A DNA stretch of 64,000 nt, taken from contig NZ_BMRF01000009.1 in assembly GCF_014648495.1 (NCBI RefSeq), positions 186,001 through 250,000 of the forward strand, written 5' to 3'. The notes beneath the pieces are model-generated. The model was not told where the DNA came from, searched no databases, and worked only from the letters and a program-made list of their open reading frames with translations. This document shows, one piece after another, positions 17,125 through 24,750 of the stretch (the stretch's first letter is position 1; the number at the start of each line of letters is the position of its first letter). The DNA comes from Actinomadura cremea. GTDB lineage: Bacteria > Actinomycetota > Actinomycetes > Streptosporangiales > Streptosporangiaceae. A program made the translations under genes and the position numbers.

Positions 17125-17211
17125 ATGGCCCAGGGCACCACGATCACCTCTCCGGCGCGTCGGGTCTTCGCCCGCCGTGGCCGCCGACCGGCGAGCAGTG
17201 GCGCCCGGTGA
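17125..17211 (+). CDS. Possible 28-residue leader peptide or truncated gene start
   Basis: The ATG has a good GAGGAG ribosome binding site and follows the regulated promoter. The frame gives a basic 28-residue peptide starting MAQGTTITSPARRVF and stops at TGA 17209-17211, overlapping the GTG at 17208 (GTGA). It may couple translation to the downstream gene, or it may be the stump of a gene lost by deletion. Confidence 0.4.
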   Translation: MAQGTTITSPARRVFARRGRRPASSGAR

Positions 17212-17801
17212 CCACGGCCCCCCACCGCCTCGGCCGCTGCGTGCCGCGCGAGGCGCGTCCCGATCCCGGGCCGGCGGCGCCTCGCCGAGTCCGCCCGCCG
17301 CGTCCCCGGCTCGTCGTGGTCGCGCCGGCCCAGGCCGAAGCCGTGCGGTTCACCGGAGGATGGTTGTTCGACCGGGCCATGGCGGGCTGGGAGGTCACGG
17401 TCTTCAGCGCGGACCGCGCCACGTCCAGGCCCCTGCGGATCCTCGGGGCCCGCGCCGGTCGACTGGAGACCCTGCCGGTGGCGTTGCGGCGAGGCCCGGC
17501 GGCGCGGAGCATCGCGGTCCACGCCGACCTGTACGGGACCCACCTCGCGGTCCGGCGGATCGTGCTCGACGCGCTACGGGAGGGGGCGGCGGAGGCCAGG
17601 TTCTGGGGGCACGAAAGCGCGGCGGGGCCCGACGGTCCGGCCCTCTCGCCCTTCGCGCCGTTCTCCGTCGGCCATCGGCTGAGCGCTGCCGCGCGTGCGT
17701 TCAAAGCGCAGGCGCTCAGCGCGGCGTCCATTCCGGACGGTGCGGTGGAGCCGATCGAGACCTTCTGGACCGTCGAGCCGCGCGGATACGACGGCCCCTG
17801 A
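17208..17801 (+). CDS. Conserved hypothetical protein
   Basis: A 197-residue soluble protein. Recognisable traits are a beta-strand start (RLVVVAPAQAEAVRFTGGWLFDRAM), a GWEVTVFSAD strand, a DLYGTHLAVRRIVLDALREG helix and an LSAAARAFKAQAL segment. I recall similar proteins in other actinomycetes, without a known function. The GTG at 17208 is chosen because it overlaps the stop of the 28-residue leader; the frame is open further upstream to GTG 17079. It lies downstream of the palindrome-containing promoter and so may be co-regulated with fatty-acid or sterol genes. Confidence 0.6.
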   Translation: MTTAPHRLGRCVPREARPDPGPAAPRRVRPPRPRLVVVAPAQAEAVRFTGGWLFDRAMAGWEVTVFSADRATSRPLRILGARAGRLETLPVALRRGPAARSIAVHADLYGTHLAVRRIVLDALREGAAEARFWGHESAAGPDGPALSPFAPFSVGHRLSAAARAFKAQALSAASIPDGAVEPIETFWTVEPRGYDGP

Positions 17802-17947
17802 CGGCCGGGGCCCCATGCGCCTCTTCCGGCAGATCTTCGCGCCGTGGGAACTCCAACCGCACCTGCTCACGGCCGTGGACAGCGCGCCGCGCGGCCCCGG
17901 CCGGACGATCCGCGATTCTGCCCCCCGGGGGGGGCGGACTGTGCGGG

Positions 17948-19237
17948 TCACGGGCGGTCCCAGGCCGGGTCAAGTACCAGTGCGGCGTTCTGGCCGCCGA
18001 AGCCGGTGGAGACGGACAGTGCCGGAGCGGGCGGAACGCGGCGCGGGCCGGCGGTGACGATGTCGAGGCCCTCGGCATCCGGGCCGCCGCCGAAGTTCGG
18101 GACGGGCGGGACGAGCCCGTCGCGGGCGCAGAGCAGGGCGATCGCGGCCTCGAACGCGCCGCCCGCCCCGAGCAGGTAGCCGGTGACGCCCTTGACCGCG
18201 GTGATCGGCGGAGCGTGGCCGGTCGCGGGGCCGCCGAAGACGGTGCGCAGGGCGGCCGCCTCGGCCCGGTCGCCGGTCCGGGTGGAGCTGCCGTGCGCGC
18301 TCACGTGCCCGATGTCGTGGGGAGCGAGGCCCGCCTCGTCCAGTGCGTCCGCCATCGTCCGGGCGAGCAGGGCTCCGTTGGCGCGGGGGCCGGCGATGTG
18401 GGCGGCGTCGGACGTCACGGCGTAGCCGGTGATCTCGCCGTGGATCCGGGCGCCGCGGTTCTCGGCGTCCTCCGCGCGTTCGAGCGTCAGGAACGCGGCC
18501 CCCTCGCCCAGGACGAAGCCGTCCCGCCGGCCGTCGAAGGGACGGTTCGCCTCGGCGGGCGCGTCGTTGCGCCGCGAGAGGACCCCCAGCCGGTCGAAGG
18601 CCGCGACGAAGGCCGGGACGAGCGAAGCGTCGACCCCGCCCGCCACCGCGCAGTCGATGCGTCCCGCGCGGATCGACTGGACGGCCTCTCCGATGGCCAT
18701 CGCGCCGCTGGCGCATGCGGCGTTGATCGTCAGGCACGGGCCCTGCAGGCCGTGCCGGATGGACGTCCAGGCGGCCGTCGCGTTCGGCATGAGCGTCGGC
18801 ACCGTGGCGACGGGCATCGCGGCCGTGTCGGTGACGCGTCCGTGGTCGGTCAGCTCCATGGCGACGCCCAGGCTCACGGTCCCGCTTCCCACGTAGACGC
18901 CGGAGCGACCGGGATCCGCGGCGAAGCCGGGGCCGGCGTCCGCGATCGCGTCGACCGCCGCGGCCACGCCCAGCTGGGCGGTGCGATCGAGCCGCCGCCG
19001 CTCCGCCTTGGAGAAATACGTTTCCGGGCAGAAGTCCTGTATCGCGCACCCGATGGTGACGGGAAGTCCCATTTCCGCGAACGCGGCAATGCGGCCTGCC
19101 TGCGGTTCACCTGACAGCACGGTCGCATAAGCGTCTTTGGGGGTGTTCCCGGCCGGGCTGACGATCCCCATGCCGGTCACCACGACCCGTGCGGGCGAAA
19201 CGGCACCGGGCCTGCCTTGCCTGTCATCACTGAGCAA
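17948..19237 (-). CDS. Beta-ketoacyl synthase (KAS I/II fold) with an altered active site
   Basis: A 429-residue FabF-type condensing enzyme. The nucleophile is in NAACASGA and the first catalytic His in SAHGSSTRTGD. The lysine block reads VKGVTGYLLGAGG. In normal KAS I/II and KS-alpha enzymes this block is KS..GH..GA, so the second catalytic His is Tyr (TAC) here. Chain-length factors instead lose the Cys, which is kept. The start is TTG 19237 with AGGAGAAGG upstream. It stands alone with no ACP or ketoreductase gene nearby, and it is divergent from the PucR regulator. Confidence 0.88.
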   Translation of the reverse strand: MLSDDRQGRPGAVSPARVVVTGMGIVSPAGNTPKDAYATVLSGEPQAGRIAAFAEMGLPVTIGCAIQDFCPETYFSKAERRRLDRTAQLGVAAAVDAIADAGPGFAADPGRSGVYVGSGTVSLGVAMELTDHGRVTDTAAMPVATVPTLMPNATAAWTSIRHGLQGPCLTINAACASGAMAIGEAVQSIRAGRIDCAVAGGVDASLVPAFVAAFDRLGVLSRRNDAPAEANRPFDGRRDGFVLGEGAAFLTLERAEDAENRGARIHGEITGYAVTSDAAHIAGPRANGALLARTMADALDEAGLAPHDIGHVSAHGSSTRTGDRAEAAALRTVFGGPATGHAPPITAVKGVTGYLLGAGGAFEAAIALLCARDGLVPPVPNFGGGPDAEGLDIVTAGPRRVPPAPALSVSTGFGGQNAALVLDPAWDRP

Positions 19238-19895
19238 TCGGTGTCACCTTCTCCTGGCGACCTCGGGACGAGTTCGCCGTCCGGCCACGGGTCAGCGGCG
19301 TTTTCCGGCGAGATGCGGTAGCCTGCACGACGGTTTTCGAGCCGTTCATCGTGGTGCCGGTTCAGCGGTGCCGAAACCGCTGTCCGGACCGCCGGAGTCG
19401 GACGGGTCGCGGGGTCGATGTGCGGGGGCGTGCGCCGTGTTCGAGGTGCACGTGCGTGCGTGGCGTGCCGGAACGGATTCCGCACGGCGGGCCAGGGCGA
19501 GGCGACGATCGGGCGGCCGCGCCGATCCGGGGGCCGGTGGGCGTGGCGTTCAAGATAAGAGTGTTAATTCCAGATCACAAGAGGGTAATTCCTAAAATCT
19601 GGTAGGGCGATTTTATAACGCCGGTGATAAATCAACTTTTCTCGACCGCTGGCGTGACGGCCGTGCGGCGTCCGGTGGGGACATGGCCGGATCCACGCGG
19701 CGGGCACCCGCGACCCGGGGCGACCGCCCGCCGCGGGAGGGCGGCGCGGCGGCGCGACCTTGACCGTGGGATTCCGGCTCTGCTAAGCAGATGCACAGCA
19801 CTTTTGGTCAGGTGCTCGGCGCGGGAGGGCCCGGGACCAACGTCGGTTTCGCTTACCGCGACGTCCGCCGTGCACGCGGCCTAAGGAGAGTGGCC
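19238..19895. other. Long divergent regulatory region between ketosynthase and PucR genes
   Basis: No convincing gene is seen in about 650 bases. An AT-rich patch at 19556-19635 contains CCAGAT (19570-19575) and ATCTGG (19597-19602) as inverted arms. It also holds two TAATTCC direct repeats (19565-19571 and 19586-19592). Together these look like promoter and operator material for one or both flanking genes. Confidence 0.45.
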
Positions 19896-21134
19896 ATGGT
19901 GCCCATCAGGCCTGTTTTCGCACGTCAAGGCCTCATGACCGAAAACGATGCCCGTCCCGCCGACCGGCCGGGATTCCCGCCGGAACTCGCCGGCGTTCTA
20001 CGGCCCGGCTTGCCGGCGCTGGCGCGGGATCTCGTGGACGAGGTCCGGTGGCGAGTCCCCGCATTCGACGAGCCGCTGCGCGGGGAATCCGGGGCGGCGA
20101 TCCGCAAGTGCGTCGAGCGGTGCCTCGCCCGGTTCGTCGACCGCATCGCCGATCCCTCCCTCGAGAATGCCCACAATGTCAAAATATTGACGGAGCTGGG
20201 GCGGAGAGCATTCCACGAGGGGCGCAGCATGGAGTCCCTTCAGGCGGCTTACCGGATCGGCGTCCGGTTGATCCGGCGGCGTTTCACGGCCGTCGGGCTG
20301 GAAGCCGGATTCTCCGCGGAGACCGTGTGCGCGCTGGCCGAGGCGATGTTCGCCCATCTCGAAGAGATCGTCTCGTATTCCGCTCAGGGGTACTCCGAAC
20401 AGGCGACTCGACTGAACGGGACGTTGCGCCTCCGGCGGCGGCATCTGCTCGAGTTGCTGACCACCCCCGGACAGGCGTCCGAGGCCGTGATCCGGCGCAC
20501 GGCCGCCGAGACGCAGTGGCGGCTGCCCGCCGCCGCCGCATGCGTCGCCCTCGAAGCCCCGGGCGATGACGTCCGGCCGATCTCCTTCGCGGTCGATCCG
20601 GACGTCCTGATGGACCTCGAGAGCCCCTATCCCTTCCTGCTCGTGCCCGACGCCGACGGTCCGGGCCGGCAGAAGATGCTCGATCGGGCGCTGGGCTCCA
20701 CCACGTTCGCCGTGGGCCCGACTCTCCCCGTGTCCCGGGCGGCGCTGTCCCTGCGGCTGGCGCGCCAGACCCTCGGCCTGGTCCAGCGCGGCATCGTCCC
20801 CGCCGACCCGCCGCCGCGCAGCGTCGACCACCTCTCGACCCTGCTGCTGTTCAGCGACGAGGACATCATCACCCTGATGATCCAGCGCACGTACGCCCGC
20901 ACCGACGACCTGAGAGTGCACAACCGCGGTCAGCTTCCCGAGACGCTGCTCACCCTCCTGACCACCGGGGGAAGCGCGCCCGAGATAAGCGCACGCCTCA
21001 ACGTGCACCCGCAGACCGTGCGCAACAGGATGAGCAAGATCGAGGAACTCTTCGGCGATCGGATCCACGATCCCCGCTGGCGTTTCGACATGCAGATCAT
21101 CCTGCGGTCGCAGGCACTGCTCGACAAGGAGTGA
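19896..21134 (+). CDS. PucR/CdaR-type helix-turn-helix transcriptional regulator
   Basis: A 412-residue regulator with an N-terminal helical sensor region (AIRKCVERCLARFVDRI; LTELGRRAFHEGRSMESLQAAYRIG), a middle GGDEF-like region, and a C-terminal PucR HTH (SAPEISARLNVHPQTVRNRM followed by KIEELFGDRIHDP). ATG 19896 is chosen because AAGGAG sits seven bases upstream; the frame is open to 19791. It is divergent from the ketosynthase, which it may control. Confidence 0.88.
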   Translation: MVPIRPVFARQGLMTENDARPADRPGFPPELAGVLRPGLPALARDLVDEVRWRVPAFDEPLRGESGAAIRKCVERCLARFVDRIADPSLENAHNVKILTELGRRAFHEGRSMESLQAAYRIGVRLIRRRFTAVGLEAGFSAETVCALAEAMFAHLEEIVSYSAQGYSEQATRLNGTLRLRRRHLLELLTTPGQASEAVIRRTAAETQWRLPAAAACVALEAPGDDVRPISFAVDPDVLMDLESPYPFLLVPDADGPGRQKMLDRALGSTTFAVGPTLPVSRAALSLRLARQTLGLVQRGIVPADPPPRSVDHLSTLLLFSDEDIITLMIQRTYARTDDLRVHNRGQLPETLLTLLTTGGSAPEISARLNVHPQTVRNRMSKIEELFGDRIHDPRWRFDMQIILRSQALLDKE

Positions 21135-21307
21135 GCCCGCGACCCTCCCTCGAACCCGCCCCGGTTCCCGGCGTGCCGCAACGCCACACCCGCGTCCCGC
21201 ACGAGGCCACACCTGTCACCCGCGCCTCACCACATGGCCACGGTCCGATTCCGTAGCACTCGCAGCGACCAGGAAGTCGCTACATTGAGTGTTCGATCGA
21301 TTGCTCT

Positions 21308-22393
21308 ATGTGGGAGGCAGTATTGCTGCGGAGTCTGGTGAGTAGGTCCACGTCCGCGTCCGGGGCGGTTCTGGCGCTGTGCCTGCTGGCTCCGGCGGCG
21401 GAGGCGGCCGAGGCGGGGTGTTTCGACCGGCAGACGCGCCCGTACACGTCCGTGGTGGACGGCCACCTTCACTTCCGGCCGTTCGGCGGCCCGGCCATCC
21501 CCTTCAAGGAACTGCTGGGCTACATGAACAAGAGCGGCGTCCGGTACGCCAACGTGTACGGCATCGGGCAGACGCTGCCCGCCGGATCCTCCTGCACGTA
21601 CTACCTCGACTGCCCCGGCACCCCGGTGACGCCGAGCATGCGCAACGACTTCGTCAACGCGGCGAACTACACGGCGTTCAAGCCGAAGAACCCGCGGCTG
21701 ACGCTGTCGATGACGTTCCCCGACCTGGCCGACCCGGACGGCGTCGTCGACCGGATCAGGCTGCTGGACCGCGAGTTCCCCGGCCTGTTCGCCTGGATGG
21801 GCGAGGTGAACCTCATCAAGCAGGCACTCCTGCCGAACGAGCACGACCCCGCCGACATGAAGGACATCGCCCGCTGGGAGCCGTTCATGAAGGTGCTGCG
21901 GGAACGCTCGATCCCGCTCACCGTCCACTCCGACCTGGGCAACGACGCCGAGCCGGTGAAGTACCTGCCGCTGATGCGCGAGGTGCTGCGCCGCTACCCG
22001 GACAACAAGATCGTCTGGGCGCACATGGGGCTGTCCAAGGAGCTGAAGGACATGCCCGCCGAGCGGCACGCCCGCATCATGGAAGGGCTGCTGACCGCGC
22101 ACCCGAACCTGACCCTCGACATCAGCTGGCGCGTCCTCTACGACCAGTACTTCAGGGACCCGGCCACCCGAAAGCCGTACGTCGAGCTGTTCGACCGGCA
22201 TCCCACCAGGGTCGTCCCCGGCACCGATTTCGTGGCCTCCCGCGACAAGGATTACGCGGTCTACGCGGAGGAACTCCGGGTCACCAGCGACATCAACCGG
22301 CATCTCGGCGACGAGGCGTTCCGCGGCATCGCCCTCGGCCAGAACTACTTCCGGCTGCTCTCCCTCGAGGACGAGGCGCCCCCGATCTGCTGA
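21308..22393 (+). CDS. Secreted metal-dependent amidohydrolase (TIM-barrel)
   Basis: A 361-residue protein with a signal peptide (hydrophobic GAVLALCLLAPAAEAAEAG). The metal site starts with DGHLHF near residue 52 and continues with VHSDLG, WAHMGLS and PGTDFVAS, the amidohydrolase-2 pattern of His, His and Asp ligands. Two Cys flank the early domain (GCFDRQT; CTYYLDC) and may form disulfides outside the cell. The TTG at 21323 with GGGAGG five bases upstream is a good alternative start and gives a cleaner signal peptide. The substrate is unknown. Confidence 0.85.
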   Translation: MWEAVLLRSLVSRSTSASGAVLALCLLAPAAEAAEAGCFDRQTRPYTSVVDGHLHFRPFGGPAIPFKELLGYMNKSGVRYANVYGIGQTLPAGSSCTYYLDCPGTPVTPSMRNDFVNAANYTAFKPKNPRLTLSMTFPDLADPDGVVDRIRLLDREFPGLFAWMGEVNLIKQALLPNEHDPADMKDIARWEPFMKVLRERSIPLTVHSDLGNDAEPVKYLPLMREVLRRYPDNKIVWAHMGLSKELKDMPAERHARIMEGLLTAHPNLTLDISWRVLYDQYFRDPATRKPYVELFDRHPTRVVPGTDFVASRDKDYAVYAEELRVTSDINRHLGDEAFRGIALGQNYFRLLSLEDEAPPIC

Positions 22394-22398
22394 ACCCG

Positions 22399-22422
22399 CC
22401 GGGACGGCGTCGACGGTCCCGG
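22399..22422 (+). terminator. Possible terminator hairpin after the amidohydrolase
   Basis: CCGGGAC (22399-22405) pairs with GTCCCGG (22416-22422) around a 10-base loop, six bases after the stop. The stem is short and there is no T-run. The rest of the gap to 22630 shows no gene. Confidence 0.4.
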
Positions 22423-22630
22423 TCACCGTGGGCGCGGAGCGGAACCGAACGAGCCCGTCCGGTTCTGATTCACGAGCCCTGACGAGTCGACGGGCGCTTC
22501 TGGACCCGCCATGCCGCTCCCGTTCGCCGACGTGCCGGACCTCCGTCTCAACGGAACGCCCTCGCGCGGCAAGGACGACCCGTCCTACCGGCGGCCGCGC
22601 GGGCCGCCCACGGACACCGGGCCGCGGTGG

Positions 22631-23227
22631 TCAGGCCCGCCGGCGCAGCCGGTACCACTGCGGCGAGCTCCTGTTCATCGGCCAGCCCAGCCCCGCGGTC
22701 TCCGCGGCCTGGACGTCGAGCAGTTCCCAGTCCGGGAACGCGGCCTCGACCTCCGCCCGGGACACCCCGCCCATCCGGGCGCGCAGCCGGGTGGGGCCGA
22801 AGGCGAGCATCAGCAGCGTCGCGTCGGAGTTGGCCAGGGCGGAGACGCCCCGCCCCTGGTCCCGTTGCCGTTCGGTGTCGAACCCCTGGAAGCAGCCGAT
22901 GTCGAGGAAGAAGTCGAACGTTCCAAGGTCGGCCGACCGCAGCTTCGTCACGTCGCCCACGACGTAGGACACGCCCTCCGCCGCCTGGCGCCGGGCCGCC
23001 TCGATCGCGGCCGGCACGTAGTCGATGCCCACCGTCTCCCACCCCCGGCGACCGAGCTCGGGCGTGAACTGGCCGCGACCGCAGCCGAGGTCGAGCGCGC
23101 GGCCGAGCGGGCGGGGACGCTCGGTCTCCTCACGGTCCAGCAGGGCGGCGATGCCGGCGGCGGCGGCCTTTCCGTAGCGCTCCCACGGAGTGACGCCGAA
23201 GCGGTACATACGGGCATAGTTCGTCAC
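22631..23227 (-). CDS. Class I SAM-dependent methyltransferase
   Basis: A 198-residue methyltransferase with ALDLGCGRGQFTPEL near residue 44, VGIDYVPAAIEAAR, a VGDVTKL acidic motif and an FFLDIGCFQGF segment, as in thiopurine/tellurite-type small methyltransferases. The GTG at 23227 is the longest start; ATG 23209 is possible. It is a single gene, and the substrate is unknown. Confidence 0.85.
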   Translation of the reverse strand: MTNYARMYRFGVTPWERYGKAAAAGIAALLDREETERPRPLGRALDLGCGRGQFTPELGRRGWETVGIDYVPAAIEAARRQAAEGVSYVVGDVTKLRSADLGTFDFFLDIGCFQGFDTERQRDQGRGVSALANSDATLLMLAFGPTRLRARMGGVSRAEVEAAFPDWELLDVQAAETAGLGWPMNRSSPQWYRLRRRA

Positions 23228-23296
23228 GAAAAAATGATCTCACGGTGGTGCCCGGACGCCCCGGCAGGGCGTATTCAAGGTGCGCCCGGCACCGGC

Positions 23297-23365
23297 TCAG
23301 CGGCCGGCGGCTGCTTCCGCAGACGCCGCCACGTCGTGAAATTCGTTGATGAGCCCGATGTGCAT
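23297..23365 (-). CDS. Possible 22-residue peptide behind a regulated promoter
   Basis: The ATG (23365) has a strong GGAGGGG ribosome binding site. The frame encodes MHIGLINEFHDVAASAEAAAGR and then stops. It could be a leader peptide or the 5' stump of a lost gene; I do not recognise it. The promoter and palindrome immediately upstream support real transcription. Confidence 0.35.
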   Translation of the reverse strand: MHIGLINEFHDVAASAEAAAGR

Positions 23366-23383
23366 GCGTTCCCCTCCGAACGA

Positions 23384-23411
23384 ATTATCGAGTCATGACT
23401 CAGTAAATGAC
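23384..23411 (-). promoter_or_regulatory. Promoter overlapped by a perfect 12-bp palindrome
   Basis: On the minus strand GTCATT (23411-23406) and GATAAT (23389-23384) lie 16 bases apart. The spacer contains the perfect palindrome GAGTCATGACTC (23390-23401), extended by TTA and TAA arms at 23385-23387 and 23404-23406. This is a textbook repressor-site arrangement, beside a decayed TetR gene. Confidence 0.55.
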
Positions 23412-23444
23412 GCGGCAACGCTCACGGGGTGCGGGCGGAGAGAC

Positions 23445-23699
23445 TCAGCCGTCGACCGGACTCGGCAGCAGGGCGTCCGCGATCCGCCCGGCATCGGCGA
23501 CCGAGGGCGTGCCGGTGCCGCTCCGGTGCCGGTACATCGCGCGCTGATGCACCGCGCCGAGCAGCATGAGCGCGACCGCCCCCGGATCGAGGCCGCCCCG
23601 CGTCCGTCCCAGGTCGCGCTCGCGGGTGAGGCGGGCGACGACCGGCGCCAGCCCCCGGCGCGGGCCGGGCCGCCCGCGCCCCCGCGAACCCCTGGTCAT
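23445..23699 (-). pseudogene. TetR-family regulator, C-terminal fragment
   Basis: The 84-residue frame matches only the end of TetR proteins (PVVARLTRERDLG, DPGAVALMLLGAVHQRAMYRH and IADALLPSP). No helix-turn-helix is found in any frame in the 130 bases upstream. The DNA-binding half has therefore been lost. It lies next to the ABC exporter genes, which it may once have controlled. Confidence 0.65.
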
Positions 23700-23700
23700 C

Positions 23701-24750
23701 GTGCCCGCCCCGTCCACTCGCCGACCGACCTCGCAACGCCACCGCCCGCCCGCGCCTTGCCGTGCGTCCGGTGACAGTGGGCTGACAGCGCATCGTACGC
23801 GGGCCGTACGCGCCGCCCGGCACGGTGGCGCGCATGAGACATGGTTCCAGGCCGCCGGTCTGGTCAAGCGATTCGGGAAGACCACCGCCCTCGCCGGCGT
23901 GGACATGGACGTCCGCGAAGGCGAGGTGCACGGCTTCCTCGGCCCGAACGGAGCGGGCAAGAGCACCACGATCCGCGTCCTGCTGGGGCTGCTGCGGGCG
24001 GACGGCGGCTCGGTGAGCCTGCTCGGCGGCGACCCGTGGCGGGACGTGACCGAACTGCACCGCCGCCTCGCGTACGTACCGGGCGACGTCAGCCTGTGGC
24101 CCACGCTGACCGGCGGCGAGACCATCGACGTGCTCGGGCGGTTGCGCGGCGGTCTCGACGCGAAGCGGCGGGCCGAACTGGTCGAACGGTTCGAGCTCGA
24201 CCCGCGCAAGAAGGGACGCTCCTACTCCAAGGGCAACCGGCAGAAGGTCGCCCTGGTCGCGGCGCTGGCGTCGGACGCGGAGTTCCTCGTGCTCGACGAG
24301 CCCACCTCGGGCCTGGACCCGCTGATGATGGAGGTCTTCAAGGACTGCGTCGCCGAGGCCCGCGACGAGGGCCGCGCCGTGCTGCTGGCGAGCCACATCC
24401 TGGACGAGGTGGAACGGCTCTGCGACCGCGTCAGCATCATCCGGCGGGGCCGGATCCTGCGGTCCGGGCCGCTCGCCGAGATGCGCGAACTCGGCCGCAC
24501 GACGGTCGAGGCCGTCGTCGGCCGCGTCCCGGCGAACCTGGCGGACCTGCCGGGTGTGGCGGGCGTGACCGTCGAGGGGAACCGGGTGCGGTTCGAGGCG
24601 GACACCGGACGGCTCGGCGCCGTGCTGCGCGTCCTCGCCGACCATGACGTGAGCGACCTGTCCAGCCGCCCGCCGACGCTGGAGGAGCTGTTCCTGCGCC
24701 ACTACCGGTCGCAGGAGTCGACGGCCGAGCGCGAGAGGGCGGGGCGATGA
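23701..24750 (+). CDS. ABC transporter ATP-binding protein (exporter)
   Basis: The ATPase domain begins at about 23839 (FQAAGLVKRFG) and has GPNGAGKSTT, a YVPGDVSLWPTLTGGE Q-loop region, SKGNRQKVALVAAL as signature, DEPTSGLDPLM and an ASHILDE H-loop. An ABC-2-type C-terminal extension follows. The natural start is unclear. ATG 23834 and GTG 23825 are out of frame with the domain, and the nearest in-frame start is GTG 23701, which adds about 46 unusual residues. One lost base just after ATG 23834 would explain this. The stop overlaps the permease ATG. Confidence 0.85.
   Translation: MPAPSTRRPTSQRHRPPAPCRASGDSGLTAHRTRAVRAARHGGAHETWFQAAGLVKRFGKTTALAGVDMDVREGEVHGFLGPNGAGKSTTIRVLLGLLRADGGSVSLLGGDPWRDVTELHRRLAYVPGDVSLWPTLTGGETIDVLGRLRGGLDAKRRAELVERFELDPRKKGRSYSKGNRQKVALVAALASDAEFLVLDEPTSGLDPLMMEVFKDCVAEARDEGRAVLLASHILDEVERLCDRVSIIRRGRILRSGPLAEMRELGRTTVEAVVGRVPANLADLPGVAGVTVEGNRVRFEADTGRLGAVLRVLADHDVSDLSSRPPTLEELFLRHYRSQESTAERERAGR

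Noticed and set aside
21252-21285. AGCGAC/GTCGCT hairpin upstream of the secreted amidohydrolase
   Set aside because: A six-base stem could be an operator or chance; no related copy was found in the window.
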